NCBI GenBank assembly: GCA_037447655.1
Contig: JBBHKE010000498.1
Span: 1-64,000, forward strand
Length of the DNA stretch: 64,000 bases
Origin: Zygnema cylindricum
Taxonomy: Eukaryota > Streptophyta > Zygnematophyceae > Zygnematales > Zygnemataceae
Direction: 5' to 3'
Position numbers and translations under genes: made by a program. Positions 45,300 to 57,070 of this stretch are shown here, in pieces. Numbering within the stretch: the stretch's first letter is position 1; the number at the start of each line of letters is the position of its first letter. The notes below the pieces were generated by a model that saw nothing but the letters and a program-made list of their open reading frames with translations, ran no database searches and was not told where the DNA came from.

Positions 45300-47060
45300 C
45301 TTTTTGGAAAATTTCACATTATAGAAAAATGTCATCTGGAAGAAATAACGAGTAGATTGGTTAGGTTTTCATTTAGAAATAAGGTATCCATGTACCTATC
45401 TTTGTGCATGACAATAATGTTAGGTCGATGTTAAGCGCAAAATATTTTGAGAGTTAATGAAGTATTATTTGAAGCAATTTTTTTCCAAGGAAATGTTTTG
45501 TCCAAGGAAATAAAAATTTATTGTTTAGTTTTATCTTCATTTTCTGCTGTTTTTTTTGTTTGCGAATAGGATATTCACGTTGCTGTGCTGTCTGTATGCT
45601 TGACGATGTTTTTCGGTCAATGGAGGGATTAATAAGTAAAACCATGAGAGTTTTTTGTAAGCCACGAGTTTTAATACGTTGAATGAGATATCTTTATTTA
45701 GTATACTAGCAAAGTAGACTCGTTAAGGACAAATAATATGTGCATTATGTTTATACCACATTCGACATGGTTGTTTAAAAAAGTTTGGAATCTTTTTAAA
45801 GGTGTAAAGCAAATGCTGAAATGTTGAATTTGACGATGTACACAATCTTTTAAGTAATTTTTATTTTTGCTTCTTTGAGGAAAAAAAAAACCTCGTGATA
45901 TAGAAAACAAGTCAGGCTATCTTCAAAAGAATGTCCGACTTCGCTGATGGAAACTCTTAATGCCTGTTTTTTGTTCTTGTTGGAAGAAAAATAAAAGAAA
46001 AATTAATATCCTGAAGAAAAAAAAAATGAATTGGCAAAAGATTCACTATGATCCCATTATAATTGCCAAAAATTCAGAACAACTGGATTCAATGCTAAAC
46101 ATTATCCGCTCACAAAGGGTTACAAAGGAAAATTTCACTTCGTGTTAAACAAAAATAGATAAGAAGTGACGTTATTATAAACAACAGTGCAAGAATGCTA
46201 AACAATAACAATTCATTCCGTTTTTTTTTACCCTTTTTAGTAGGTCAGATATTTCTCCTTTTCCTTGCCTCTTTTTTTGTCTCCAGATGGTTTAGCCACC
46301 GCCTTTTATGTAATCCTTTCGATTCGTAAAAAAAAGAAAATGTTCCCCACAAAGTGGCGGATATCAGATATTCAATTGAAATACTAATGACGATTATAGG
46401 GACTATGATTTCTCCTAAAAGCGCGTAAAAACATACTCCGAAGCAGTTTTTATAAGCTTTGTTTAAGATTTTCAAATTATGGTTTAGAGGTCTTTTTTGG
46501 GCCAATTAAATGTGGGATTAGTCAAATAAACTTTTACTATTGCCCAAAAGTATAGTTGACTAACGCATTTTACTGTTATTTAATATTTTCATTTTAATAA
46601 ACCGATTCAAAAGCCGAAAAAATCCTAAACTTTAGGCCATCTCTTGCTAAATAAGTATGCATAGAGAGAGAGAACGCATAGGATTTATGTAGTGTTAAAA
46701 CGAACTCATAGAAGTGGTAAAATATTAACAAAAACAAATTTCAAGAGAGATTAGCCATACCATTTCCTTCATCGCTACATTTACACTAAGAAGATGTCAA
46801 GTGTTTTTTAAATGAAGTCCTATTAATAAAGTCAGGTTTTGAAAAAAATGTCGTTGATCGATATCGATATCGATCGTTATCGTATCATATCTTTGTCATC
46901 GTTGTCGTTGTCCTTTTCGTCGTTAATTTTTTTTTTCAAACCATATTGCTGTTTATGCTGTGAGAAATAGTGTGATTGACAATGAAGCTTCTTCCTGCAA
47001 TGTTTTGCAGTGTTGGAAAAACCACCGCCACCTCGTTCATCCCTTCCTCCCACTAGTCCA
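45300..47060. other. Intron remnant and anonymous sequence
   Basis: From about 45560 to 45810 the sequence still aligns with the intron behind the locus B exon (gatattca..gt, gaatgagatatct, gtttggaatct blocks). After that I recognise nothing. A short alternating cgatatcgatatcgatcg run lies at about 46858. Confidence 0.45.
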
Positions 47061-47235
47061 CCTCCATCCCCATGAAACTCTGAGACCTCCATAAGTCCTC
47101 AGAGTGGACAGCGTCCAAGAAGCCTCTAGGATAATCCTGACCCCTTTGTGTTTAAGCAAAAATAACTGCCACCCTGGCAGACAAAAACTCTGACCAACTT
47201 CACCCCTGTGAAGACAAGACTCCCCTGAGTCGATA
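47060..47235 (-). mobile_element. Copia LTR-end / leader fragment
   Basis: The minus strand here is about 85-90% like the end of the LTR/leader at 62898-63070, including tgccagggtggcagttatt, cctagaggcttcttgga and ggacttatggaggtctcaga. No pol follows. It appears to be a stray piece of the copia family that forms the array at 57.5-64 kb. Confidence 0.75.
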
Positions 47236-47600
47236 GCAAACCCCTCTCCTTCCTCTCGTCCCACTCCACCATCCTCACCACCTCCTCCACACCCTCCTGC
47301 CTCTCCACCCTCTCCTCCAAAATCCACACCTCCTCGTCCCCCCCCCTCTCTCTCTTCCACCACCATCCCCACCATATCCACTCCCTCGTCCTTATCCTCC
47401 TCCACCATCCCCACCTTCTCGTCCTCCACCTCCTCCCTTTCGTCCTCCACCTCCTCCTTCTCGTCCTCCACCTTCGCTACCTCAACCCCCACGCCTTCCC
47501 TCTGTACCCTTTCCACGTCCTCCATCCTCCCCTCCTTCCCCTCCGACTTCACCTCGTCTTCCACCCCCTTTTCCTCCAACATCTCCTCGCCCCCTCTAAA
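47235..47600 (+). repeat. Pyrimidine-rich (CCTCCTCCA)-type tract
   Basis: The + strand is made of cctcctccac, tcgtcctcc and similar units. The long minus-strand frame (Glu/Gly/Val-rich) reflects this composition and I do not call it a protein. Confidence 0.8.
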
Positions 47601-47629
47601 CTACGATCAGCCACTGACGGTTTATGCCA

Positions 47630-48245
47630 GAGGAAGAAAAGGCGCCAAGCATAACAGAGAGAGAGAAATTGAAGCAGTGATTTTATCTGACAGTGATTGC
47701 ATAGCTGCAGTGTTTGCAAAGTGATTATGTTAGAGGAAAATAAGGTATCAAGAAAATGAAGGTTGGCAGATTGCATCTAGAAGGGATGGAATAGATGCAG
47801 TGACTGCACAGTGATTACAGTAGAGGAAGAAAAGCCACCAGGCGTAACAAAGACAGAGAAAATGAAGTAAGAAAAGCCACCAAGCATAACAAAGACAGAG
47901 AAAATGAAGTAAGAAAAGGCATCAAGCATAACAAAGACAGAAAAATGAAGTAAGAAAAGGCATCAAGCATAACAACGACAGAAAAATGAAGCAGTGATTT
48001 CATCTGACAGTGATTGCGTAGATGCAGTTTTTTCACAATGATTACGTTAGAAGAAACAAAGGCATCAAGAAAATGAAGGTTGGTTTGTGAATGAAGCAGA
48101 TTGCATCTATAAGTGATTTCATATATGCAATGACTTCACGGTGATTGCGGTAGGAGGAAAGTCATCAAGCATAACAAAGACAGAGAAAATGAAGCAGTGA
48201 TTGCATAGATGAAGTAACTTAACAGTGGTTGCTGTGATAAAATGC
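47630..48245. repeat. Complex minisatellite (about 41-bp units and longer blocks)
   Basis: Units like gtaagaaaaggcatcaagca followed by taacaaagacagagaaaatgaa recur four times at 47826-47990, and singly at about 47645 and 48165. They alternate with a cagtgattgcatagatgcagt block. This suggests a higher-order tandem array. Confidence 0.8.
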
Positions 48246-48249
48246 TTGC

Positions 48250-48865
48250 ATAGAGTCAATTTTTTTTTTAAAACGTGATTTAATGTCTATGACACATGGC
48301 ATTAATGATATTCACTATGACATAATCTATGACATTAATGTGCATTAAGTAAAACTAAATCTCCATCCTGTTACTTATTTGATGTGTTAATTGGCTAATT
48401 GTTCAACTTAATCACAAAATCGTTGATATAAATGAATCGTCTTCTTATTTTTCAGAAGTCCAGATCAGTTGCATGCATTCTTTTTAACACTACTCCTTTT
48501 TGCAATAGTGTACACACAACACGACATTTTGACGGCTGTCACTCAAAGGACCGTCTCAACGAATCTCGACTTCTTGGAGAACCCGTTCTCCATCATCTTT
48601 TAGTCGACAGGACACTACCGCCCCAATCAGCTTCCCGATGATTGAAACCATAGAAAAGAATATAAAATTAGTAAAAGATTCTTTTTTTAACAAATTGGAA
48701 GAGAATGGAAAAGAACGTGATCGATTTTGGATATAACATGCATCTAATAAGGTTCAAAATTATGTATGGGACACTTTAAAAAATATCAGGATTCATTCAA
48801 GAAGTTTGTAATTTAAACCTTCTAAAACAAAAATATCAAGAAATTGTGACAATATTATAACTAAT
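48250..48865. other. No gene seen
   Basis: AT-rich DNA with no recognised motif. The 69-codon + frame at 48432 has no family signature. Confidence 0.4.
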
Positions 48866-48869
48866 TTGA

Positions 48870-49350
48870 CAAATATCAGTATGTTGAGCTATCTTTCAAA
48901 ATCTTTCACTATGACCAATGCCTAGTTTCCTTCAATGCAGCTCGTCACAGTCCCAAAAATGTTATAAATCCCAAGTAAGTCACTTACCACGTCCCTTAAT
49001 TCTTCCACATAAGTATCTACAAATATGAAGTTTCATATAAGTCAAGTTTTTTATCGTATTTCGCTTAAAATATTAGCCTTTTCTTTTCTTTCACAATTAC
49101 CTGATTTCCGTACCTTTTCCCGGAGACTATCCTCTTCTATAGGCAACCGACGGCGAACCTCCCTTGGGAGGATTATTTCAAAGAATCCCTAAACCCCTAC
49201 ACGGATCCTAAGCTTCCACTAAGACTAACCAATTGGAAGGCTATCGGCTATCCTAAGCGGTTTTCCTTTAATGCTAACAGCCATTTCGCTTTTTAGAGGA
49301 GATTCAAGCTTATCTAATGCTTAAAGTCCCTTGACTTAGCGTAGGGTTCT
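48870..49350 (+). repeat. Second copy of the dispersed repeat seen at 13.2-13.7 kb
   Basis: Shares ordered blocks with 13225-13690: tgcagctcgtc, ctataggcaacc, cctaaacccct, aaccaattggaa and tatcgg. It lies directly 5' of the gypsy RT relic on the same strand. Confidence 0.5.
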
Positions 49351-49399
49351 CTTAAGATTCGATAATAGATGGTTGATGTGCAAACAAACGGGCTCAATA

Positions 49400-51600
49400 T
49401 TTCAACTGAACATTTTCATTTTAAGATCTTCTCTTTGGTTTCACAAATGTAATGGCAACATCCCACAATGTGGTGAACAACATGTTCCGCCGCTCCCAGG
49501 GAGGTTTGTGCTAATTTAGCTCGTTAATCTTAAAGTTTAGGCGCACACCGGAAGACCATGCCACACATGACCGAAAAGTATTAAAGATTTTGCTGAAAAA
49601 ATCACATTCTTCAAACAAGAAATCCTACTTTGCGTTCTAAAATAATGAACGCTTATACCTTAACACACTAATGTGTTTGCCTAGATGCAAAAACACTTTT
49701 AGCTGTACATAATTTGTAAGATTTTTAAATTGATGTCGTAAGTTGAGGTCGCTCGTTGGATTTGCTAATTATTTTAGGAATTTCATCTAAGGTTTCACCA
49801 CTTTCGTTCTATCCTTCACAAAATTGACACGTTCTAATACCACGTGGGAATGCACGGCCAGCTATACAAAGGCATTTGAAGGGGTAAAGTGGGACTTCAC
49901 TCACGCTACAACATTGCGCCCCGCGGAAAAATCGAAGTATGGTGAGTGCATTATTAATACCTCCAATTTTGCACTAAGTATCGTTATTTTATAGGGTGGT
50001 CGCCGCCTTGGTTCTGAACTGAGACTCGTGAACTTGACTGAACTTACGTACTTTGCTAGAGAGCAAGAATTGTTAGCCATTGTTTACACTTTGAGAGTCT
50101 ATCGATTCTTGTTGGTATTGTGCCAAGGTTTTGTGATCGAAACCGATCACAAACCTAACACCTTTGTTCTTGCACATGAAAATGTATTTCGTCGAAAAGA
50201 TAGATCGGTTCACTTTCTCCAACGATTTTTTTTTGAGCTGCAATATTGTACAAAACGGATGTGTGTTGAAAATTCACTCAACATAAAATAAATCTTAAGC
50301 GTCGTGTTAACACCGTTGACGGTCCGACCTAAAAAGTTGCAATGTTTATAGGAAAAGTACATTCTTTCACCTCAACCGACATCCTCGTTCGATTAAGGCC
50401 TTGTTCCTCAAGAAGATACATATCAACCTTTTACTCCAATGACTTCATTTGATTGCCCTAAAGAGGTGTATCCTTGTGACGCGAAGTGTCCGAATATTGA
50501 CACGCATTTGATAAAGGGAGTTGTGCACCAAACACTACAAGTTAGATAGACATTGAAGTGGGCATTCATAAGTTTGACGAGTAATTGTTTGCGCCATGGT
50601 AGTGAGGGATTCATAAAACCATTATTTAAGAGTTTGATGACACTCCATTAGCTTGAGGTTTGATCATCCATGGACACAAAACACATCCAATGGTTATTTA
50701 TTCAACCGTCAATTGTAATGGGCGTTAAGTAATTTGTACGTGCCTTCGGTGCATAACAATGTAAAAACTTACAAATTTGGTGAAATTTGGATTAACATAA
50801 AATTTGTAGAATCCTCCACGATTGTTAGCCAATATATGCATGCAATCGTGTTGAAAGCGATTTCATGGTAGTGAGAATTTGCAATAACTTTGATTGTTGA
50901 TCAACTGGCGAAGATGGTGCATGTGTTTAAAGGCATTTGGTTTTGTGGGTAGTTAGGACAACCCCGTTGCATTTGAACAACGTGTGGAAGGTGCATGAAA
51001 TGTGATAAGAGGTTGCGATTGACGATGATGTTTGGTTCCCTACACTATTTTAGGATGATTTTTCCAAAATTTGAAAACGAAACGATCTAAGTCCACCACA
51101 TGTCCTCCACAAATGGTTTGCTAAACAAACCGCAAGCCCCAATCATGGAAAAGAGGATGTTTTTTCACCATTTGTTGAGTACGTTGACGACAATGCGCAT
51201 CGCAAAGGTGCTAAAACTACATTGGTACTCAATTGGGGTCAACATCTCATAAACCCTTTGAAATTGTCTTGTGAAACTGGAGGTCGTCGGGTCAATAAAT
51301 TGTTATCCATACTTTTTTCGCTAATACATTGAAGGTTGGGAATCATACAAATCATTGCTCGAAAGAGCCTCGTGATCGAAAAAAAACATACGCGAAATAA
51401 TACCCACCACATCGGTTCTTTCAATTTGAACTTAGAATAAACACCAAGTAGTTGGCTTTTAAGATCAAATACCTGGGGAAATTTTCACATAATTGATTGG
51501 ACCATTTCCAATAGTTACTCTTCATAGGCGTGTCACATTTTAACCTGATTTGGAAAGAAACATAAGGTGTCAAGGTTCGAAATGTGTTTACTTAAGGTAT
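49400..51600 (+). pseudogene. Decayed Ty3/gypsy pol (RT, RNase H, integrase)
   Basis: Plus strand, broken frames. RT: FGFTNVMATSHNVVNNMF at about 49432, equivalent to FGL(T/C)NAP.TFQ..M...F. RT thumb: DHATHDRKVLKILLKK at about 49556. RNase H: FAREQELLAIVYTLRVYRF (50051-50107), VIETDHKPNTFVLA and RSVHFLQRF, the TDH.(S)L and R..RW..FL.. motifs. Integrase core: LIVDQLAKMVHVFKG at about 50895. Further on, SHKPFEIVL at about 51250 matches the integrase's (T)HSPFEVVYG. No LTR or gag is confidently seen. The order RT-RH-IN is that of gypsy elements, not copia. Confidence 0.8.
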
Positions 51601-51889
51601 GGATGACGTATGGACGACTTCAACCACAGTCTTCGTTGTATCAATTCATGGCGTTCAATATTATGAGCTAGAAGACATCCCTGATCGAGATCCGAGCTTT
51701 TAAATAACAATTTGCTTCTTTTCAAGCTTGATAGTCTTTTCCTAAAATAGCTTCACAAAAAGAAAGCCTTTAATAATTCACCAAAATATCACATATGCGA
51801 ATAATTCAACACTTATATGTATTTGCAATTTTTTTACGAGTTCACACTAAGGTAGATAGTCTTAAGCATAAGCAGTCTTGGGCATAATC

Positions 51890-53560
51890 ATCGGGAGTAG
51901 CGGAGATTCGAAAAATTAGGCGCAGATTTGGCCGCGCCTGCTCATTTTTAGGAAAAATTTCCATAGTTTTGAGGGTTCCGTCCTTTTGTCAAGAAGATGA
52001 GTGTGTTTTTCAAAGATAGATAGTCATTAGCATAAGCACCAATAGTAGGCAGTTTGAAGTGGAAAACCTTATAGCAAAATTTGTGATGGTAAAACCATCT
52101 TTGTACAAAATAGGTAAAATGAAAAAAAAAATATAGACTACAAGAGTCACAAGAACGTAAACTACGTCTTATAGATTTGAAATAAACAGCTCGGAATGAA
52201 AAAAACAATATTCAAAACAAAAGTACCAAACACGACCAGCTACAAAAAGAACTAGCCCATGTTAGGAGTCTACTAACAACCCAAACAAGACAAGGTCCAC
52301 AACCATATAGATCATGGACGTGGACCGGGTTACTTGGTGGAAAATGTGGAAGACCCTTATGTCATCTACCACCGTGCTTTGTCAAAAGAGGTGCGCAGCT
52401 TATACTCGTTGAAGGGCAGTTGGTACTCGTTCGTTGAAGAAGGTGGCTAAAATGCTCGACCAAAGACTCTTGTGACCCCTAGCTTCAAACGTTTTTTGTG
52501 CACAGTGGTAGAGGAATTCATCTAAGAACTTGTCGAAGGATCCTAAACTCCATTGCAAATGCGGCAAACATATGCGACGGGTCTCGGTGAGCGTAGTCCT
52601 TTTTCTTGGTAGCCACTGCCTCTCGAGCCACCACACTCGTATGTAATGTCGCGTGAGATAAAATGTGCATACCAATGGGATCCGTGAGGACCACATCACT
52701 AAGGGTACTCCCACCACCATGGAGGAAAACCAAGTCAACTCGAGGGCTTCTAAAACCCATAGAATGAGGGCAAGGAGGGAGTTTATGAGAGCCTCTCGTT
52801 TGGCGGTGTAGCTTGCCTCAATGTCTATGGCAACAATTGCGTCGCACACTAAATCATAAGCGGCAGTACTCTCCCCACCATGTGAGCATTGAAATAAGTG
52901 TATCCCCCAGTCAATAGGTTGGTTGCAAACACAATGCCCCCTCTCCTAAAAGAGGAGGGTGAGGCGAACCTAAACATAAGCATAAAGCAGGCCGTAAATA
53001 CAAACTTAAATGAGTACTCGATTGAGGAAAAGGTTGCACCTACGAGTTTTTTCAAAATTTGACGACAACTATTTGCTTAGATGTTTGTTGCTGTTGGTGA
53101 AAGTTATTTTCAACAATGAGGCATTAAGAGATTGAAAAGGTGGAAACTGGTTTCCAATGTTGCCGGGCAATAGTGCACGAGCCGAAAGGAAGGCTTGTTG
53201 AAATGGTAAGAGACCTTCTCCACCTTAGAGACAACCTAAGCTAGAAGAGGCACATCATCAATGATAAAACGAGCTGTAATAGTAAGTGCCACCAAAGCCT
53301 ACTTGCCCAAATATGTCGCTGGCGCAATTTTGGCAACGGGAACCAAGTCTAGACCGTCTAGTCTAAAATCGTTAGACTGGCTTGTTGAAGAGCGAACCAC
53401 CCTTCCGAACGAAAGAATATTTCAAAAATAGGGAGTTTCCAAAAAATAGGCGCAAGATAGGCCGCGTCCACCCCGTGGAGAATCCCTAAAATTTCCACAG
53501 TTTTAGGGTTACGTCCTTTTGCTAAAACAGTACAAGGAATATTTGTTGTTATTTTGACAT
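51890..53560. repeat. Pair of short direct repeats flanking about 1.4 kb of unknown sequence
   Basis: About 90 bp at 51910-52000 and 53430-53525 share attaggcgcagatttggccg-type sequence, aaaatttccatagttt.aggg and ccgtccttttg. Between them lie minus-strand open frames (149 codons at 52849-52400, 68 at 53055-52849) that I do not recognise. The layout could be a small non-autonomous LTR-like element, but primer-binding and polypurine sites are not evident. Confidence 0.4.
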
Positions 53561-53646
53561 CGTACATGAAAGAAAATTTGACAGAAATAATCTTCAAACT
53601 TAAAGATCGAACTAAACTATAAATCTAGTACACCAATGGTATAGTA

Positions 53647-53845
53647 CATCGTCGATCGTATTTAGCGTGTAGAAATTATTAGAGTAAAGAAAAAATTAGC
53701 GTCATTAATTCTAATTTAGTGCCAGGAGACGTGGCAAATTATGGTCCACGTCCTTAAATAATGTCATTTATTATATTTAAGGTTCAAGGGTCAAAATTTA
53801 GGGGCGCCAAATTAGTGTTCAACACGCTAAATACGATCGACGGTG
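53647..53845. mobile_element. MITE, TA-flanked (family-related copy)
   Basis: Inverted ends of about 27 bp: left CATCGTCGATCGTATTTAGC, right (reverse-complemented) CACCGTCGATCGTATTTAGC. TA stands at 53645-53646 and 53846-53847. The ends are related to those of the copies at 27181 and 55289 (CACCG...ATCG.TATTAG). Confidence 0.7.
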
Positions 53846-54281
53846 TACAGTTTGCTTTCAATGTTCGCACGGAAAGCTGCAACATGCGACAACTCATGTC
53901 CTCCGTTGACCGGCGCTCGTTGACGAAATTGCTTTCGATTAAAAGCCACACCGTACGATAATCGATGTGATCCGTACAATATTCTTGGCGGCCCATTGAA
54001 AACCGTGTGCATTTTCGGCATTTGTCAACTGCATAGTTGAAAAGTAGGCGTTTTTTGGTAGGCCTTTTGTAGGCCTCCTTTAGCGTAAGTTGTGTTACGG
54101 GCTTTCCATGTGATCTTCTTAGATTGCTACTTTCATCAGCGACCTTCCGATCGTCCGAATCTGACGATAGTCCTATCGTAAGTTGTGTTATGGGCTTTTC
54201 ATGTGATCTTCTTAGATCGTTACTTTCATCAACGACCGTCAGTTCGTCCAAATCTGACGGTTTAAATAAAAAGTCGCTCAA
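53784..54281 (-). CDS. Hypothetical ORF with internal 31-residue repeat (doubtful)
   Basis: 165 codons on the minus strand. The N-terminal half has two copies of a 31-residue unit, with DESNDLRRSHEKPITQLT and DESSNLRRSHGKPVTQLT. They correspond to a DNA tandem repeat of about 93 bp (54085-54262). A later part has CRKC and other cysteines. Its 3' end lies inside the MITE at 53647-53845, which argues against a real conserved gene. I recognise no family. Confidence 0.2.
   Translation of the reverse strand: MSDFLFKPSDLDELTVVDESNDLRRSHEKPITQLTIGLSSDSDDRKVADESSNLRRSHGKPVTQLTLKEAYKRPTKKRLLFNYAVDKCRKCTRFSMGRQEYCTDHIDYRTVWLLIESNFVNERRSTEDMSCRMLQLSVRTLKANCTPSIVFSVLNTNLAPLNFDP
54085..54262. repeat. 93-bp tandem duplication
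   Basis: Units begin gtaagttgtgtta, at about 54085 and 54178, with atgtgatcttcttagat and actttcatcarcgacc in both. They differ at about a dozen positions. Confidence 0.8.
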
Positions 54282-54416
54282 AACTCACAAAAAAATATTT
54301 TTTTGTCCGATTATTTTTTCAAATTTAGACATGACGTTTAATTCTCTATCCCATGTGCAACTAAACCCTGTTACTATTATATTTCATTTTGCGGCCAATA
54401 CAATATGGGTCTTAAG

Positions 54417-54879
54417 CATAGTTGTTTACGGCGTTTAGTGCGAACGATTTAATCGCGACGCATTATACCTAACAAACGCATTGAACCTTTGAAAAATAGT
54501 AAAATCGTTAATGAATTTCGTCCATACATTCCGTACATGTAAACAAAATAAATTTCACATATCCCAGTTTGTACCATTTCGTACATTTTCCGTATCTTTT
54601 CGTAATAGTCGTACATGTTTGGTACAATTCCGGCCATTCTAAAATTTCTGTTCAGTTTACCGAACAGAAAATACACTTGTCGCATCTTTTCGTCAAATTT
54701 CGTACATTTACCGTACAAAACCGTACAGCTATCGTAAAATACCGTACAGTTTCTGTGAATTAGCCGTTCAGTTTACCGGACAGAAAGTACATCGCGCTTT
54801 TTTCCGATTTATTCAAAAGTCACGAATTATACGTTTTAATCGGAAAAAAGGAAAAAATCGCGTGATTTGAACAACTATG
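54417..54879. mobile_element. hAT-like non-autonomous element with 8-bp target duplication
   Basis: 463 bp bounded by inverted CATAGTTGTT / AACAACTATG and by an exact 8-bp direct repeat GTCTTAAG on each side (54409-54416 and 54880-54887). An 8-bp duplication is the mark of hAT transposition. The inside has no transposase but many copies of CGTACA and CCGTACAG, which could be subterminal transposase-binding repeats. Confidence 0.75.
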
Positions 54880-55288
54880 GTCTTAAGGCCATATTGTATG
54901 TTTTGCATACAATAGGCATATTGTATGGGCGTACGGTCACCTACTTTTGAACTATGGTCAATTGTCTTCAGATATTTCTGAGATTTTCCCCGGCTGGCAG
55001 TTATTTTTGTACAATCCGACGAGTTAATCCAATCATAAGGCCAGAATCGAAATTGTCTATACTTCACCTTGCCGGAAACAAAAGCCGAAAAGTGGAACCG
55101 CCGGCCACACTAGATCGGATTGACCACTTATGGAAACTTGTCTTCTTCCTTGTTAAAATCATAAACTCACAATTAAAATTGAATTACTCCACATTAAACT
55201 AGAATTACATATATTACGGTGTACGAACATCCTCAAAATAGTCCTTTCAGTGACTTTATAATAGTGTGGTTCGCGCTACAGTACAGTA

Positions 55289-55503
55289 CACCGTGTGTTA
55301 CTATTAGGGTTAATATTTGTTTCGTCCCTTAAAGCATCTTGTTTCCGTACACACTTGTCCTATTTTCAATCTGAGACAGCCAATCGGAAGCTAAGAACCT
55401 TACCTTTCGATCGCAACCGTCACATCCACAATCCGACAAGTGTGTACGGAGAAAAGTTGTTTTACGAGACGAAAAATACATTAACACATAGCGATACACA
55501 GTG
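55289..55503. mobile_element. MITE with long TIRs and TA flanks (family copy 2)
   Basis: 215 bp. Left end CACCGTGTGTTACTATTAGG; the right end is its imperfect inverse (..gcgatacacagtg). TA at 55287-55288 and 55504-55505. Internal sequence (caatcggaagctaagaacct, tcgcaaccgtcacatccaca) matches the copy at 27181 along its whole length. Confidence 0.85.
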
Positions 55504-55678
55504 TATTTTAAATATTTAGGAATCACCTAAAAGTCAAAATGATTCTGATTGGAAGACTTGAATTCTGTTAACTGCTGAACATTGAAACCGTACCGTGGCC
55601 AGTCATCCAAACGGATGAGTACGACAACACATGTCACCAAGCACTTTTGGTGAGTCGCACTGTCGCACTTATAAAGTA

Positions 55679-55848
55679 CACCGCCAATCGTTATTAGCGT
55701 TGTGTACACTAATTCCGTCCCGTTTTTCTTTTAAATTATTCTCCATTAGCGTAGTTCATTCTATTTTTTTCTGTATTCTATTTAGGGTTAATTTTCAGGT
55801 ACCGTACAAAACGCTAGTACGTCATCATGTAATTAGTGTGGTGTACGG
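55679..55848. mobile_element. Possible third TA-flanked MITE
   Basis: Left end TACACCGCCAATCGTTATTA resembles the family ends. A right end could be taattagtgtggtgta near 55850. The inverse match is weak beyond the first 8-10 bases, so the boundaries are uncertain. Confidence 0.4.
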
Positions 55849-55849
55849 A

Positions 55850-56640
55850 TAGTGTCAGACCGTACGGAATTGTACCTTTTTAAGGTAAAAGGTACAATTT
55901 ATTATGTTTAATAGCTGCGGACGCATGAGAATGTGCGGTCTTAGAAAGGGTTCAATCCGGGTCTTAAAAAATTACGTTCGCACTTATTAGACCAACAACC
56001 GTATTGTCAACAGTGTGAACGTCAAACAAATTCGCCTGTGGAAAGTCATTTTTTCAGTAAATGAACTTAACTGAATGCAATGTCGCGGCGGCGTATAACT
56101 GTAACTTTGATATATAGCGTTTCAACAACGAGTAGGTTCCTTGTAAGCACTTATAGTTACTATTAATGCTATTTTATGGTTATGGTCCATTTAGCGTAAA
56201 AGTTTATTGTAATAAGGTGAAGATGGTCCCATTTAGTATAAATGTCCATTGTTATATGGTGTCGAACACAAAATAAAGTAAACATTTATGTCAATACGGG
56301 GTTGATGTGCCAAAAAACACTAAATTAAGGTTGTTATTGTATTTTTTAGAATAAAACAACATCATTTGGCGTTGGTGATATTTAGGGATAGGAAACGCCA
56401 AATGCGGACAGTCCATAAAAAAAAAAAAATATGTTTTTGGCGAATCACAACCAACCGTTTTTTGGTGGGATTTGTACGGCGTTATTTTGACAAATATTTT
56501 ATTTTGTTCACCGCGAAGCATACGAACGCTCCGCCGCCTGCTCCACATTTCATCCATGGATTCTTCCCTATCAACCTACCATTTCGTCATCCAGCCACCT
56601 TGTCTCTTCGATATCTCCTTAACTTTATGGTGAATAGCCA
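55850..56640. other. No gene seen; small perfect hairpin at about 55868-55902
   Basis: The run aattgtacctttt / aaaaggtacaatt forms a near-perfect 13-bp stem with a short loop. The rest shows no recognisable coding or repeat structure. Confidence 0.45.
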
Positions 56641-57070
56641 TCCCTCTTCGGGTTTGTGTGTCCCTCACCTTCGCCGTGCTCCGCTTCCCCCCCACCCCCC
56701 CTTTTCCTCTCTCTCTACCTCTGCTGCACTCTCTTTATTTTCTCCTCTCCCTGTCTCTCCTTCTCAGTGTGTGTCGCTTTAATTGTTTACATGTTCTCCA
56801 CTTATATTGTTATCCCCTTTTCTTCTCCCCGTCCTCCTCTACCTCTCTACCCTTGCCTCTTTCTCTCCCAATCTCCCTCTCCCCCTCTCCCTCTCCCCCT
56901 CTCTCCCTCTGAATCTCTTTCTCCCTATCCGTGAATCCCACTCTCTCCCTATATTCTTATATCTTTCCCTCCTTCTGATAGTGAAGGTGCCTATCGCACC
57001 CCTCTCAATGTGTCTACCTTCTCCCCGCTCCCCATCCCCCCCCTTTCAAATACCACCCCTTCGCCCTCAA
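56640..57070 (+). repeat. Pyrimidine-rich low-complexity tract
   Basis: The + strand is ctctccctctcc, ccctctc and similar. Overlapping open frames rich in Ser, Pro and Leu come from composition only. A short purine-rich stretch on the + strand (57325-57420) follows. Confidence 0.85.

Noticed and set aside
47037-47582. A 181-codon minus-strand protein
   Set aside because: Half is copia leader and half is pyrimidine-tract composition (Glu/Gly/Val runs).
47826-47990. CRISPR-like array
   Set aside because: The units are adjacent with no unique spacers. It is a minisatellite in a eukaryotic setting.
52400-52849. A 149-codon minus-strand frame as a gene
   Set aside because: No motif or splice context is seen, and it lies between direct repeats. 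I describe it only as part of the possible element.
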